From: Rhodobium orientis
Lineage (GTDB): Bacteria; Pseudomonadota; Alphaproteobacteria; Rhizobiales; Rhodobiaceae
Reading direction: 5' to 3'
DNA: 64,000 nucleotides
Assembly: GCF_003258835.1 (NCBI RefSeq)
Contig: NZ_NPEV01000023.1
Location: 1 to 64,000, forward strand
In this document: positions 16,700 to 25,315 of the stretch, one piece after another
How the letters are laid out: every line of letters starts with the position of its first letter
Position numbering within the stretch: position 1 is the first letter of the stretch
Translations under genes and position numbers: made by a program
The notes under the pieces: generated by a model
The model's input: only the letters and a program-made list of their open reading frames with translations
Told to the model about the DNA's origin: nothing
Database searches by the model: none

Positions 16700-17076
16700 C
16701 ACTCACCGCACTTTCTCTTGATCAGAACCGCCAGCAAGGTGGCCGGATAGCGGTCGGCATATTTGCGGAATGCCGCCTCCACAGTGTCCATCGTTGCCGT
16801 GTTGTCGGTGTAGAACCAGCCATAGATGCAGTTCATGCCGCTGGTGTCGTTACCGCCTTTTGCGGCGGTATCCTTGCGGAACCGGGCATAGGCCAAGCCT
16901 TCGACGATCCCGGCAACATAGCTGAAGCGTTCGCGCAACGGCATCTTTTCCATGACGAGCCCCGCCGTCATCGGCGAACCCGCATTGTCGCTGGCGAACG
17001 CCGTATTGATGCCGAGAACAAGTGCCCCGGCGACCGCAAGTTTCTTGATCGTATTGGCATGAGGAACACCGCTCAT
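16699..17076 (-). CDS. Exported small protein, Rap1a/Tai-like
   Basis: A 125-residue protein with a signal peptide (IKKLAVAGALVLGINTAFAS). The mature part has two Cys, one in GMNCIYGWFY and one in the C-terminal KRKCGE. Size, signal peptide, cysteines and the end pattern (ADRYPATLLAVLIKRKCGE) recall Rap1a/Tai-type small periplasmic proteins, some of which are immunity proteins. Start chosen at 17076 because it places the signal peptide at the N-terminus. Its TGA overlaps the ATG of the coiled-coil gene. The family call is tentative. Confidence 0.6.
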   Translation of the reverse strand: MSGVPHANTIKKLAVAGALVLGINTAFASDNAGSPMTAGLVMEKMPLRERFSYVAGIVEGLAYARFRKDTAAKGGNDTSGMNCIYGWFYTDNTATMDTVEAAFRKYADRYPATLLAVLIKRKCGE

Positions 17077-17244
17077 AACCGACCGATTTTGCGGATATTT
17101 GAAGTTGATCTTCGAAATTTGGTAAAATTGAAGAATATCAAGGGATAAGCGGCAAAGATGCCGCGGTTCCCCCAACTACGCGGAAAGGGTCGATTGTGTG
17201 ACGGGAGGAGGAAAGCGAGAAGTCACTTAACACACTGATATTAA

Positions 17245-17817
17245 ATGAAAAGAATAGCATACATGCGTGTGTCCACCAGCGAGCAGCGACCGGACCGTCA
17301 AATTGACGGTCTCAAGGGATATTATGACGAACTGCATCTGGAGACATTGTCGGCTATCAGCAAACGCCGTCCGGTCTACACGCAGATTATGCGGCGCCTT
17401 CGGCGCGGCGACGTGTTCGTGATCTGGGATTTGGACCGGGCTTACCGGTCGACGCAGGACGCGCTGAACGAGATCGATAAGCTCAACAAGCGCGGAATCG
17501 GCATTCACATTGCCAGCATGAGCATCGACACCACGTCTCCCTTCGGCAGGCTGCTCTATATCTTCATCAGCGCTTTGGCCGAGTTCGAACGCGATCTCCT
17601 TTCCCAACGGACGAAGGAAGGTCTTGCAGCCGCTCGCAAACGCGGCAAGCGGCTTGGTCGGCCGCCGATCCTGAGCAAGCGACAATTGCGCAATGCAGCG
17701 CGGCGGCTGGCAAACACTGGCGAGAGCTACGAGACCGTTGGAAAGCGCTACGGCGTTTCGGGTTGGACGCTCTCACGAGCTATAACGCGGGAAGGTGTGG
17801 GGGTCTCCAGGCAATAG
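17245..17817 (+). CDS. Small serine recombinase (resolvase/invertase family)
   Basis: A 190-residue recombinase. The resolvase domain starts at YMRVSTSEQ with catalytic Ser10. It continues through the arginine motif region (VIWDLDRAYRS) and the dimer helix (ALAEFERDLLSQRTKEGLAAAR, shortened here). A C-terminal helix-turn-helix (about 150-185, ending GWTLSRAITREG) follows. Size and layout match Tn3 resolvases and Hin/Gin invertases. There is no strong ribosome-binding site before 17245. No transposase is adjacent, so it may resolve element multimers or be a leftover of a transposon. Confidence 0.9.
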   Translation: MKRIAYMRVSTSEQRPDRQIDGLKGYYDELHLETLSAISKRRPVYTQIMRRLRRGDVFVIWDLDRAYRSTQDALNEIDKLNKRGIGIHIASMSIDTTSPFGRLLYIFISALAEFERDLLSQRTKEGLAAARKRGKRLGRPPILSKRQLRNAARRLANTGESYETVGKRYGVSGWTLSRAITREGVGVSRQ

Positions 17818-18205
17818 ACGGAAGGGGGAAGGCTGACTGCGCAGACGCACTTCAAATGTCCTCCGGTTAATCGAATGCTGACGTCCCGCTCAAGCCGGAA
17901 CCAAACGCTCCGTGCCAATCTGGTTGCGGAAACTCGAGCCGGACAGTCTTCGCATTGCGCCGAGCATCACAATTGGGCGGAGAACCGACTTTCGCTGCGC
18001 TTCGTTCAAATGACCGGAATGGGGCCGAGAGAAGACTGGCTGCATTCTGATTGTCAGGTGGGTTAGCTGCCGCTCAAGGCTTCCATTCTGACGGGTATTC
18101 ATCGGACGCATGGAGAAGTAGCCAAATAGACTTCGGGCAATTCAGGCGTCGCATGAATTTCGTCTTCGTTAACCACATATTGCCCTCAATGCATTCAGGA
18201 TATTT
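17818..18205. other. Gene-free scar with a degenerate repeat
   Basis: No supportable gene in 388 bp. It contains copy 2 of the 27-base repeat also seen at 11163-11189. The short open frames have no start signals and biased translations. This looks like decayed mobile DNA between the resolvase and the SIR2-HerA operon. Confidence 0.5.
17974..18000 (+). repeat. Short degenerate repeat, copy 2
   Basis: Begins TGGGCGGAGA and ends TTCGCTGCGC; 24 of 27 bases match 11163-11189. Lies in a gene-free scar downstream of the small serine recombinase. Confidence 0.55.
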
Positions 18206-18418
18206 CTATCCAACCCTAGAGTACCCGTAGGCATTCTTAATATATGAACTCAGGAAACGTCCTTTTGAACCAGCCTGCATGAGCTGGTCGTACATATTTT
18301 CGGGTACGCCATAGTATTGGTAGATCGTTCCACTCAGGAATTCGACTTCCAGAATTTGTGATGGCGCATCGTACCCGATGGAAGCAATATTTGATGACGC
18401 GACGGAGTATCTCTCCAT
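18206..18418 (-). CDS. KTSC-domain small protein, third gene of the SIR2-HerA operon
   Basis: A 70-residue KTSC-domain protein: SSNIASIGYDAPSQILEVEF, then YQYYGVPENMYDQLM and GRFLSSYIKNAY, which nearly spans the known domain. KTSC domains occur at the C-terminus of some lysyl-tRNA synthetases and as free small proteins in mobile elements; their function is unclear. An excellent AGGAGG precedes the ATG, and the gene follows herA after 9 bp, so all three genes should be co-transcribed. Whether it takes part in defence is an open inference. Confidence 0.85.
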   Translation of the reverse strand: MERYSVASSNIASIGYDAPSQILEVEFLSGTIYQYYGVPENMYDQLMQAGSKGRFLSSYIKNAYGYSRVG

Positions 18419-18427
18419 GAATTCCTC

Positions 18428-20263
18428 CTAATCTCCCTCTGATTCGTCATCGACAGGTTGACGCTGAATCTCGATGGTATTGATGACTGCCCGAGCACGC
18501 TGGGCGCGCCACGAGGCTACAACCCGATCGTACCCTTCCTCTCGGCGAGGTATCGACCACCGTTCGCTAACCTTGGGATCACTGCTTCTGGGTTGATGCT
18601 CTTTGGCCGGCAGGGTGATCCGGCAGCGCATTGGAAGCTTTGCGGCCTCTCCCATGATAATGGCCTCGCCAGTTCTCAGAACGGGTAGCACGTCAAGCAG
18701 GCTAACAAGTCCATCAGGCAATGTGCCCTGCACCCTTGCCCGATCTTGAGGATTGGAAAGACGCAAGGCGAAGTAGGTCCCGCACTGGGAGAGGATCGTC
18801 TCGTCGACCTCCGAAGGCCGCTGACTGATGACCATTGCACCTACGCCGTATTTTCTGCCTTCCTTGGCGATCTTTTGCACTGTCTGGGAAGCTAACCCGT
18901 TCGCGCTGCTGGACAGATATCGATGTGCTTCCTCCATCACGACTAAAAGCGGGCGCTCAGCGCCGCCTTCCGATTTCTCTCTGCTCCAGAACATCGACTC
19001 GTAAACGACTTTGAGAATTGAGCCCACTAGCCGTTCAAGAACGAGGCTGGGAACACCCGAAAGATCAAGGATTGTGATCGGCTTGGGACCGCCGATCCAT
19101 CCGGCCAATAGCTCATCAAGGTCCTTGTTGATTGTACCGTCGAGTTCGGGTTCCCAGTTGCCTGGGTGGAGGAGAAAATTGTAGCGCCGATCAAGCAGCA
19201 AAGAACGAAGCTGGTTGAGCTGCCTACGGATGCCGATGGCCTGTTGGTTCAAAAACGGACCTTGGGCTCGCATTGCGTGAGGCTTGTAAGTCGGAGCGAC
19301 GAGCTGGTCTGCATCGCCTGGATTTTGCAGCGTGGGCTGGTCGCGGTTCGGCCCCTCAAACGTCGCAACTTCGAAATTGATAAGATCATACCAGAGCTGC
19401 TTGAGACTGAACGGGAGAGGCGTATCGACTGTGATCGAGCTTTCAAGAACACCTGGAAAGCTCTGAGCCGTGTGCGAAGCGACCTTGAGCTGGAAAATCT
19501 TGTCAGTGAATGCGGTCTCGCGCGCACCATCAACGCCACCCGTAAGAAAGTCGAGCAAATCGGATGCGTCCAACGCCCAATAGGGCATCAGCAGTTCCTG
19601 TTCACCGGCTTGTGGATCGACCGAAAAAATAGTGGCGATATCGGAGAGTGCAGCCGAATACTCGCCGTGTATGTCGAGCATGAGAATGCGAGCGCTTGGG
19701 TAAGCTTCCACCCCTTCTTCTGAGCTAGAAATTGAGCGCAATAGGCTCGCGATAGTTGTCGATTTGCCCGAACCCGTTGAGCCCAAGATCGCCGAATGAC
19801 GAGTGACCAACTCGTTCAAGGCAAGTTTGGCGGGGATGCTCTCGGCGCTGGACAAGGAACCGATGACAACCTGACCCCGTTCGCTCGCGCCGTATATCTT
19901 GGCGAGGCTGCTCTCGGTTGTGATGTGCACGCCATCCCCGACATTGGGATATTGGCTGATACCTCGCTCGAAGACTCCGCTTATCGCCTCTCCGACAAGC
20001 TGCACTTCAATCCATCGGCCAGTGTCGGCTTCGGGGACAACGCCAGTCTGAGGTGCGGCCTTGGCCCCCACGCCTGACACGACCCCGTACAGTTCCTGAT
20101 ATCCCTGCGGAATCCTGACGAAGCTGCCAACCTGTCCGATCCGGTAGGCCCGCCCCTCGATCATTGAGAGACCTGACGCGACAGACTGAGCGAGATGAAC
20201 GCTTACAGCAGAACCGGAAACCGATGCGACGCTGCCCAGATATGTAGGGTCGCGACTAAGCAC
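18428..20263 (-). CDS. herA: HerA-like ATPase of a SIR2-HerA anti-phage system
   Basis: A 611-residue HerA/FtsK-family ATPase. An N-terminal HAS-barrel-like region (1-140) is followed by Walker A GSTGSGKST (161-169) and Walker B LLVVMEEAH (439-447). A late arginine-rich ISQRPSEVDETILSQC segment is typical of HerA. The ATG overlaps the end of the SIR2 gene by 8 bp. In known SIR2-HerA (Nezha) systems the two proteins form a large complex that degrades DNA and depletes NAD+ on phage infection. No NurA partner is present, which supports the defence type over the DNA-repair type. Confidence 0.93.
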   Translation of the reverse strand: MLSRDPTYLGSVASVSGSAVSVHLAQSVASGLSMIEGRAYRIGQVGSFVRIPQGYQELYGVVSGVGAKAAPQTGVVPEADTGRWIEVQLVGEAISGVFERGISQYPNVGDGVHITTESSLAKIYGASERGQVVIGSLSSAESIPAKLALNELVTRHSAILGSTGSGKSTTIASLLRSISSSEEGVEAYPSARILMLDIHGEYSAALSDIATIFSVDPQAGEQELLMPYWALDASDLLDFLTGGVDGARETAFTDKIFQLKVASHTAQSFPGVLESSITVDTPLPFSLKQLWYDLINFEVATFEGPNRDQPTLQNPGDADQLVAPTYKPHAMRAQGPFLNQQAIGIRRQLNQLRSLLLDRRYNFLLHPGNWEPELDGTINKDLDELLAGWIGGPKPITILDLSGVPSLVLERLVGSILKVVYESMFWSREKSEGGAERPLLVVMEEAHRYLSSSANGLASQTVQKIAKEGRKYGVGAMVISQRPSEVDETILSQCGTYFALRLSNPQDRARVQGTLPDGLVSLLDVLPVLRTGEAIIMGEAAKLPMRCRITLPAKEHQPRSSDPKVSERWSIPRREEGYDRVVASWRAQRARAVINTIEIQRQPVDDESEGD

Positions 20264-21500
20264 TTTCGGTACCAGCCGCTAGCAGTGCTTCAGTTTCTTT
20301 GGCGTCATCTCCCGCACTTACCGCGGGTCTTGAAAGAATGTCCGTCGCCTGAGCCAAGGCGAAAAAGCGTGCAAGTCGGGCAAAATCTCCTAAAACGAAC
20401 TGCCCATCACCTCCTGCGTCCGACTGCCAGAATGTTCGGCGAATGCTTTTCCATTCTTCCGTCGGGGGCTCTCCGGGCCTCCACTTGCCTTTTATGCCGA
20501 AGATCACAGCCCCATCTCGCGCATATACACTCAGGTTCGGCCTACGAAGAGCAAGTTTGACCGCCAGCTCCTCTTCCTCAAGGGGTTTGAACTGAAACGC
20601 CAGCACTGCGGTATGCGTGTTCGAAGATAGCGCTTCGTCCAACACCGCGCATATATGTGCATCGAAGAATGAGAAGCCCGAGCAGATCAGGATTGTGTCC
20701 GGCGTCGTTAGAAAATCCCGTAAGCGCTCGAACAAAGCGGAATATGGCTGCCGCGCAATCTGCTCGTACTTGAGATGATCGGGATAGATGAGCTGTGTAG
20801 CTTCGCGACTACCTGTTCTGATAATCGCATCCGGCTTCACCTCCCAACCGAGTGAGCCATGTATCTTCCACATCCGCGACCATCGAGGTGGCAGTGAATC
20901 ATCCGAAATGCTAGTGGGATCGAAGAACGGCTTGTGCGAGCCCGTGAAGCCATCAAAGTAAGGCAATCTCGCGCGCTCGAATGCCTCTTCAAGCAATAGA
21001 TCGTAGTTCGGCGTAAATATCTCGATCGGATGGTCACGCTGGGTTCCGCCAATCCAGGCAACCAGTTCCGTGAAAGCGTTCGGTTCTTCTGGAAGCGAAC
21101 TCGCAACAATCGCTCCGATCTTTTGGCATATCCGCTGAGCAAGCCCTTCATACGCAGTGCCGTTGAGTCCGTGAACCTCGGCGGCTCCGATCGCCTGTGA
21201 CAAACGTCTGACGCGTGTGAGAATTATTTCGATGTTGGGATTGTCGCCCAGCTCAGGCAAAAGTTTTTCTATGGCCTCTCGATCCTCCGCAGCCAAGTCG
21301 CCAACTACAATTTTGGTTAGACGGGCAACATCGGGAATGAGTGGGTCTCCGACCGCATCAAGCTTGCCTTCGGCGTTCACCCGAACGGAAACGGGTGCGC
21401 CAGCACCCAAAAGTAGGCCTATTCGCTTCTTCCCTTGCGACAATATCTGTCGCAAATCGGCCATAAAGCGGTCTGGATTGTGTATTGTCGTATCGGTCAT
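20256..21500 (-). CDS. SIR2-domain NADase effector of a SIR2-HerA anti-phage system
   Basis: A 414-residue SIR2 protein. NAD-binding motifs are visible: GAGAPVS (32-38), TPNYD (163-167) and the catalytic His in WKIHGSLGW (about 214). Residues about 250-330 complete the SIR2 domain, and the C-terminal 90 residues are unassigned. The ATG at 21500 follows AGGAACGAG; a longer in-frame extension upstream has no protein-like features. It overlaps herA by 8 bp. SIR2 effectors of this type hydrolyse NAD+ and stop infected cells. This operon is complete and all visible catalytic residues are intact. Confidence 0.93.
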   Translation of the reverse strand: MTDTTIHNPDRFMADLRQILSQGKKRIGLLLGAGAPVSVRVNAEGKLDAVGDPLIPDVARLTKIVVGDLAAEDREAIEKLLPELGDNPNIEIILTRVRRLSQAIGAAEVHGLNGTAYEGLAQRICQKIGAIVASSLPEEPNAFTELVAWIGGTQRDHPIEIFTPNYDLLLEEAFERARLPYFDGFTGSHKPFFDPTSISDDSLPPRWSRMWKIHGSLGWEVKPDAIIRTGSREATQLIYPDHLKYEQIARQPYSALFERLRDFLTTPDTILICSGFSFFDAHICAVLDEALSSNTHTAVLAFQFKPLEEEELAVKLALRRPNLSVYARDGAVIFGIKGKWRPGEPPTEEWKSIRRTFWQSDAGGDGQFVLGDFARLARFFALAQATDILSRPAVSAGDDAKETEALLAAGTESA

Positions 21501-21847
21501 TGGCGGCTCGTTCCTATAGCGCCATTGCCCGCTTCTCCGAGCGACAACAGCTAAATGTCCCTTTCTGACATCGGTGAAAGAAGATGTGAATGCCCAAATA
21601 AAGGGCATCGAGTTGTGGAGCTTGCTGGCGGTTGAGCGAACGACGAGGTCGGTGATCATCACTCCCGATAGAAGAATATCCAGAATGTCCAACATTGCAG
21701 CTCTGCTGGTAGAAAGAAACTGATGTCTGCTTCCGAGCTCCTGACGCTTGGGTTCCAACGACCGGGATATGGCGCGAAGCGGTCATTGACGAAGGAGAGT
21801 AACAAAGACAGGAATGAGCCAAATTCTGCCATCCGAGATAGGCAACC
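21501..21847. other. Intergenic region upstream of the SIR2-HerA operon
   Basis: In 347 bp I see no gene. It must carry the leftward promoter for SIR2-herA-KTSC, since the next gene upstream on that strand (21848-22858) ends about 350 bp before the SIR2 start. I find no clear -35/-10 pair. Confidence 0.45.
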
Positions 21848-22858
21848 TCACGCCCTCGCAGGAAACGGCGCGACTGGATATCGGCGCATCGCGGCTGCGA
21901 GGTGGCGGTCGGGGAGAGCGACGGTCGAGAGGGCGATGGAGCGGACCGGCTGCATTTTGCGCTTGAAGGCGTCGAGGTCGGCGGTCTCGGAGCCACCGAG
22001 GCACATTTCCGGGATGTTGGCGTTAGAGAGTTGCTCGGCCATCGATAGGATGCCGTATTCGGCATTGCCGGGGTGGCGGAGATAGGCGCGGACGAGCGAC
22101 ATGGCGGTGGTTCCCACTTGCTCCCAGAGCCAGAAGCCGATCGGAGCATCGTCGCTGTCGTAGGAGATGGTTCCGCCGATATCGAGGTCGGTCCGGTCCA
22201 TGAGATTGAGGACCGAGTGGGTTGGCCCGGTGAGATCGTCGTGGCTGAAGTCGCTGTCGCCGCGGCTGTCGGCCCATTGCTCTATGATGCGGAGAATGTC
22301 GTCCCGGTTCTGGTCAAGATCGATCGGTTCCGCCCGGTATCCGGCCCGGATTGCGCGGTTGATATGGCCGCGAAAGGAGACGAAGGGTTTGCCCTCCCGC
22401 TCGACGATACGCTTCGGGCTGACGACGTGGACGGGATAAGCCCAGTCCAGGACCTTTTCCTGGTGGGGTTCCTTTGCCCCCATCGTCCGAAGTCGAGAGG
22501 CCAGTGCCTGGTCCTTGGCGGAGAAGCGGGCAAGTTCCAGCCTGCCGGATGGTAGGGAGAGCGGGTCGTCGACGGCTTTTGCCAGCAGTCCGGCCGGATC
22601 GCGCCCCATCGGCGGGAACAGCAACAGGATATCGTCCCGATTGGGATGGCGGGCGACCAGCATCATGGTCTCGTCGTCACCATACGCCCAAAGCCCCTTG
22701 CGGCCCGTCATCGCATAGTAGGCTGCGGATCGACTGAACGGGTCGTCCCGTTGTACGTTCCGCAAAATGGACGACAGGACGGGCAAGTGCTCCGGTCCGA
22801 TCTTGGTCAGGTGCGGGGCATTGGTCCGTTCCGCATATATCGGAGCCAGGCTAGTCAT
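21848..22858 (-). CDS. DUF2156 / phosphatidylglycerol lysyltransferase C-terminal-like protein
   Basis: A 336-residue protein resembling the soluble GNAT-like domain of MprF (DUF2156), which uses aminoacyl-tRNA or acyl donors. Segments seen include FVSFRGHINRAIRAGYRAE, SYDSDDAPIGFWLWEQVG and MSLVRAYLRHPGNAEYG. The membrane flippase domain of MprF is absent, so it should be cytoplasmic. The ATG at 22858 overlaps the end of the regulator gene by 8 bp, so the pair is co-translated. Substrate unknown. Confidence 0.7.
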   Translation of the reverse strand: MTSLAPIYAERTNAPHLTKIGPEHLPVLSSILRNVQRDDPFSRSAAYYAMTGRKGLWAYGDDETMMLVARHPNRDDILLLFPPMGRDPAGLLAKAVDDPLSLPSGRLELARFSAKDQALASRLRTMGAKEPHQEKVLDWAYPVHVVSPKRIVEREGKPFVSFRGHINRAIRAGYRAEPIDLDQNRDDILRIIEQWADSRGDSDFSHDDLTGPTHSVLNLMDRTDLDIGGTISYDSDDAPIGFWLWEQVGTTAMSLVRAYLRHPGNAEYGILSMAEQLSNANIPEMCLGGSETADLDAFKRKMQPVRSIALSTVALPDRHLAAAMRRYPVAPFPARA

Positions 22859-23525
22859 CGCCGAGAGCTCCGGTATCGACGGGCCTGGCGATGTCCCACA
22901 AGGCGTTGAAGGCCGCTGTCTGGCTTTGCGCAAAGAGCGCGTGTCGAATGATTAAAATCTGATTGTTGGCGAGGTCCTTCAGCGCAATCTTGTCGCCGTA
23001 AATTTGGAACGGGCTCCTGCCGAAGTAGTCGGCCTTGATCCAGCGGTACCATTCGCGCGGCGCGACGAGGTTCGTATCGCCTTCCCTCAGGAGGATGCGC
23101 TCGGTGATACCCACATCCCGCAGCCGCTCGATATGGCGCTTCAGGAGCGCGAAGCGTTCTCCGGCGCTTTCGTCGAGTTCGGTGACGCCTGCACAAAGAA
23201 CCTCGCCGCCGCGTCTTTTCAGCGTGTGATAGATGTCATCATGGACACGGAGATTGGCGTCCTCGCCCTTGACGATCTGGACGATCTTCTCTTCGCGCCG
23301 ACGAACGCCGTCGCCCTCCAGGAACTCTGTCCCGGCCTGTTCGAGAGCACGGCGGATTTTCTTCAGCGATTGAAGGCTGACGGCCTGTCTGCCGCCTTCC
23401 AGGATACTGACAGTGGATGCGGCAACGCCTGCGAGCTCTGCCAGTTCGGTCTGACCAACTTCGAGCAACGCGCGGGCGGCACGGCATTGGGCGGGTGTGA
23501 GGATATCTGTATTTTCAAATGTCAT
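22851..23525 (-). CDS. XRE-family regulator with a TrmB/PLD-like sensor domain
   Basis: A 224-residue protein. The N-terminal XRE helix-turn-helix covers about residues 8-65 (TELAELAGVAASTVSILEGG). The C-terminal part (about 85-215) matches the degenerate phospholipase-D-like ligand domain of TrmB-type regulators (TNLVAPREWYRWIKADYFG, then QIYGDKIALKDL). It probably regulates itself and the DUF2156 gene that overlaps its end. It faces the divergent gene at 23672 across an AT-rich 146-bp promoter region. Confidence 0.8.
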   Translation of the reverse strand: MTFENTDILTPAQCRAARALLEVGQTELAELAGVAASTVSILEGGRQAVSLQSLKKIRRALEQAGTEFLEGDGVRRREEKIVQIVKGEDANLRVHDDIYHTLKRRGGEVLCAGVTELDESAGERFALLKRHIERLRDVGITERILLREGDTNLVAPREWYRWIKADYFGRSPFQIYGDKIALKDLANNQILIIRHALFAQSQTAAFNALWDIARPVDTGALGDD

Positions 23526-23671
23526 ATCGTATCAAAAAGAAATATACTGAAAAACTAAGTTATAATCTTGCAAAAGTCAAATATATTCACTGAATTTAAC
23601 GATTAATTAACAAATTATGTCTAATAATCCCCGCATTGTTTGTGGGAATTCATTTAACAAAGGGGATTACA

Positions 23672-24079
23672 ATGACCAAAACATACGAAACTTTATGGGA
23701 TCGTTTTCTCAATCGCCTGCCGGCGAGCGCGGCCAACGATGCCATCCGCACTTTGAAACGGGGCGGTACTTTCAAAGACGTCGACTTCTTCACACTGAAG
23801 GAGGCCGAACAACGGGTCGATGACTACCGATACAACGCGAAGCAGGCGATCGTCACCTACAAGGCGTGGAAGCTGAAGAAGGCGGTTCGCGGGCTGTTCG
23901 GTGTCTTCGACGACCGGGAAGGCACACATCTTCGAGCCCATGCCCGGGCGATGACCTCGATCTATCTCGATGCCCGGCGCGACCATGCCGATCTGACGCA
24001 TCTCTTGATGCGCTCCGTCAGCGACGATGCCGCGGCAAACGGCAACCCTTCGAAGGAAGGAGGCCGCCATGACACGTAA
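23672..24079 (+). CDS. Hypothetical protein, divergent from the XRE regulator
   Basis: A 135-residue basic protein without a membrane segment or a domain I know. The N-terminus (YETLWDRFLNRLPASAAND) and the helical Lys-rich middle look like a real protein. The ATG at 23672 follows AAAGGGGA. Its end overlaps the start of the next regulator by 11 bp, so the two are coupled. Function unknown. Confidence 0.65.
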   Translation: MTKTYETLWDRFLNRLPASAANDAIRTLKRGGTFKDVDFFTLKEAEQRVDDYRYNAKQAIVTYKAWKLKKAVRGLFGVFDDREGTHLRAHARAMTSIYLDARRDHADLTHLLMRSVSDDAAANGNPSKEGGRHDT

Positions 24080-24443
24080 GACAACCGAGTTCGATCGCTT
24101 GCTCGGACACCGCATTCGCAAGGCCCGGCTGCTCCGTGGCTTGACGCAAGAGGAATTGGGCAGGATTGCCGGGGTGAGCTCTCAACAAATCCAGAAGAAC
24201 GAGAGAGGGGAGAACCGCATATCGGCGGAGCGGCTGAACCGCATCAGCAAGCAGCTAAACATGCCGGCCGGCTTCTTCTTCGACGAACGACCAGAGGGGG
24301 ACAAGGACGACACGTTCTATCCCTCCGGCAAAACGCTGCAGCTTGCCGCCGAAATTTACGGCTTACCGGATGCACGGATCGCCAAATCGGTTGGGCGGCT
24401 CGTCGCAGCGATCAATACGGCGTGGGAGACGAAAAACGCTTAG
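24069..24443 (+). CDS. XRE-family transcriptional regulator
   Basis: A 124-residue regulator with a classic helix-turn-helix at about residues 12-66 (GLTQEELGRIAGVSSQQIQK). A short C-terminal helical region follows. AAGGAGG precedes the ATG at 24069. It is translationally coupled to the hypothetical gene before it and is probably an autorepressor of that small operon. A hairpin at about 24472-24503 follows but lacks a T run. Confidence 0.85.
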   Translation: MTRKTTEFDRLLGHRIRKARLLRGLTQEELGRIAGVSSQQIQKNERGENRISAERLNRISKQLNMPAGFFFDERPEGDKDDTFYPSGKTLQLAAEIYGLPDARIAKSVGRLVAAINTAWETKNA

Positions 24444-24620
24444 CCGCGCCGCGTATCAGATCGGTTTAGTCAGGGCCGTCCGCTTATGCCGGGACGGCCC
24501 TGGCTTCTCGCCTCCACGCTCAACCCAAGGGTGATTGGCCGAAACCGAATATATATTGAACGGTTTTACGGCTCAGCTATCCTCAACGTGAAGTGCGAGT
24601 AAGATCGTACCTTCCCCACG

Positions 24621-24662
24621 GAGGCCGTTGTCGTAGAAAGCAGCGGCCTCTTTCTTTGTTTT
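24621..24662 (+). terminator. Terminator before parDE
   Basis: GAGGCCG and CGGCCTC form a stem around a 16-base loop, followed by TTTCTTTGTTTT. The T run abuts the -35 box of the parDE promoter, so the upstream operon is cleanly separated from the toxin-antitoxin pair. Confidence 0.7.
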
Positions 24663-24702
24663 GACAGTATTTGCCAATATCTGCCATACTGAAGGTATGG
24701 AG
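24661..24702 (+). promoter_or_regulatory. parDE promoter with overlapping operator
   Basis: TTGACA (24661-24666) lies 18 bp from CATACT (24685-24690). The -10 box is part of an inverted repeat CCATAC-N5-GTATGG, which is the expected place for ParD or ParDE autorepression. Confidence 0.65.
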
Positions 24703-24708
24703 AAGTCG

Positions 24709-24948
24709 ATGGCCACCATGAATGTTTCCCTGCCGGACCCGATGAAGGATTGGGTCGAGGCGCAGGCAAGATCCGGGCGCTACAGCAATTCAAGCGACTA
24801 TGTCCGCGACCTGATCCGCAAGGACCAGGAACGCGCGGAAAAGATTGCCCGGATGCAGGCGCTCGTCGACGAGGGGCTCGAAAGCGGTGCCGGCTCTCGC
24901 TCCATGGCCGACCTGCTGCGGACGGCACAGGCCGAGGCCAAGCGGTAG
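24709..24948 (+). CDS. parD: ParD-family antitoxin
   Basis: A 79-residue antitoxin. The N-terminal ribbon-helix-helix (MNVSLPDPMKDWVEAQ, then SGRYSNSSDYVRDLIRKD) binds DNA, and the charged C-terminal helix wraps the toxin. Of three nearby ATG codons, 24709 is placed best behind GGAG (24699-24702). The gene lies 6 bp before the toxin gene and directly behind an operator-bearing promoter. It should stabilise the element in the host. Confidence 0.9.
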   Translation: MATMNVSLPDPMKDWVEAQARSGRYSNSSDYVRDLIRKDQERAEKIARMQALVDEGLESGAGSRSMADLLRTAQAEAKR

Positions 24949-24954
24949 GCGGGC

Positions 24955-25248
24955 GTGGGCTATCGTCTGACGCAAAAGGCCGAAGAAGACATCATCCGTA
25001 TCTACCGCGAAGGCGTGATCCTGTTCGGAGCCAATCAGGCCGAACGCTATCACTTCGAACTCGAAGCCCTGTTCCAGCTCATTGCCGACAATCCGAAGCT
25101 CGCCCGCGAGCGCACCGAGATTTCCCCTCCGGTCCGCATCCACCCCCACAAGGCGCATCTGATCGTCTATCTCGTCGAGGACAACGGTAACGTTCTGATC
25201 GTCCGCGTACGCCACGGCCACGAGGATTGGGAGAGTGATCCGGTTTGA
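24955..25248 (+). CDS. parE: ParE-family toxin
   Basis: A 97-residue RelE/ParE-fold toxin starting with GTG at 24955. Typical features are the N-terminal YRLTQKAEEDIIRIY, the ERYHFELEALFQLIADNP helix and the C-terminal RIHPHKAHLIVY and VRVRHGHEDW strands. ParE toxins poison DNA gyrase; RelE-type mRNA cleavage is the alternative. It follows its antitoxin after 6 bp and converges with the ankyrin-like gene. Confidence 0.9.
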   Translation: MGYRLTQKAEEDIIRIYREGVILFGANQAERYHFELEALFQLIADNPKLARERTEISPPVRIHPHKAHLIVYLVEDNGNVLIVRVRHGHEDWESDPV

Positions 25249-25315
25249 AAATGACTCGTCACCGTGCCGCAACGTTCAAATTGTAGGGTCGGAAGCTGGC
25301 TGTTGTCGGCGATGG

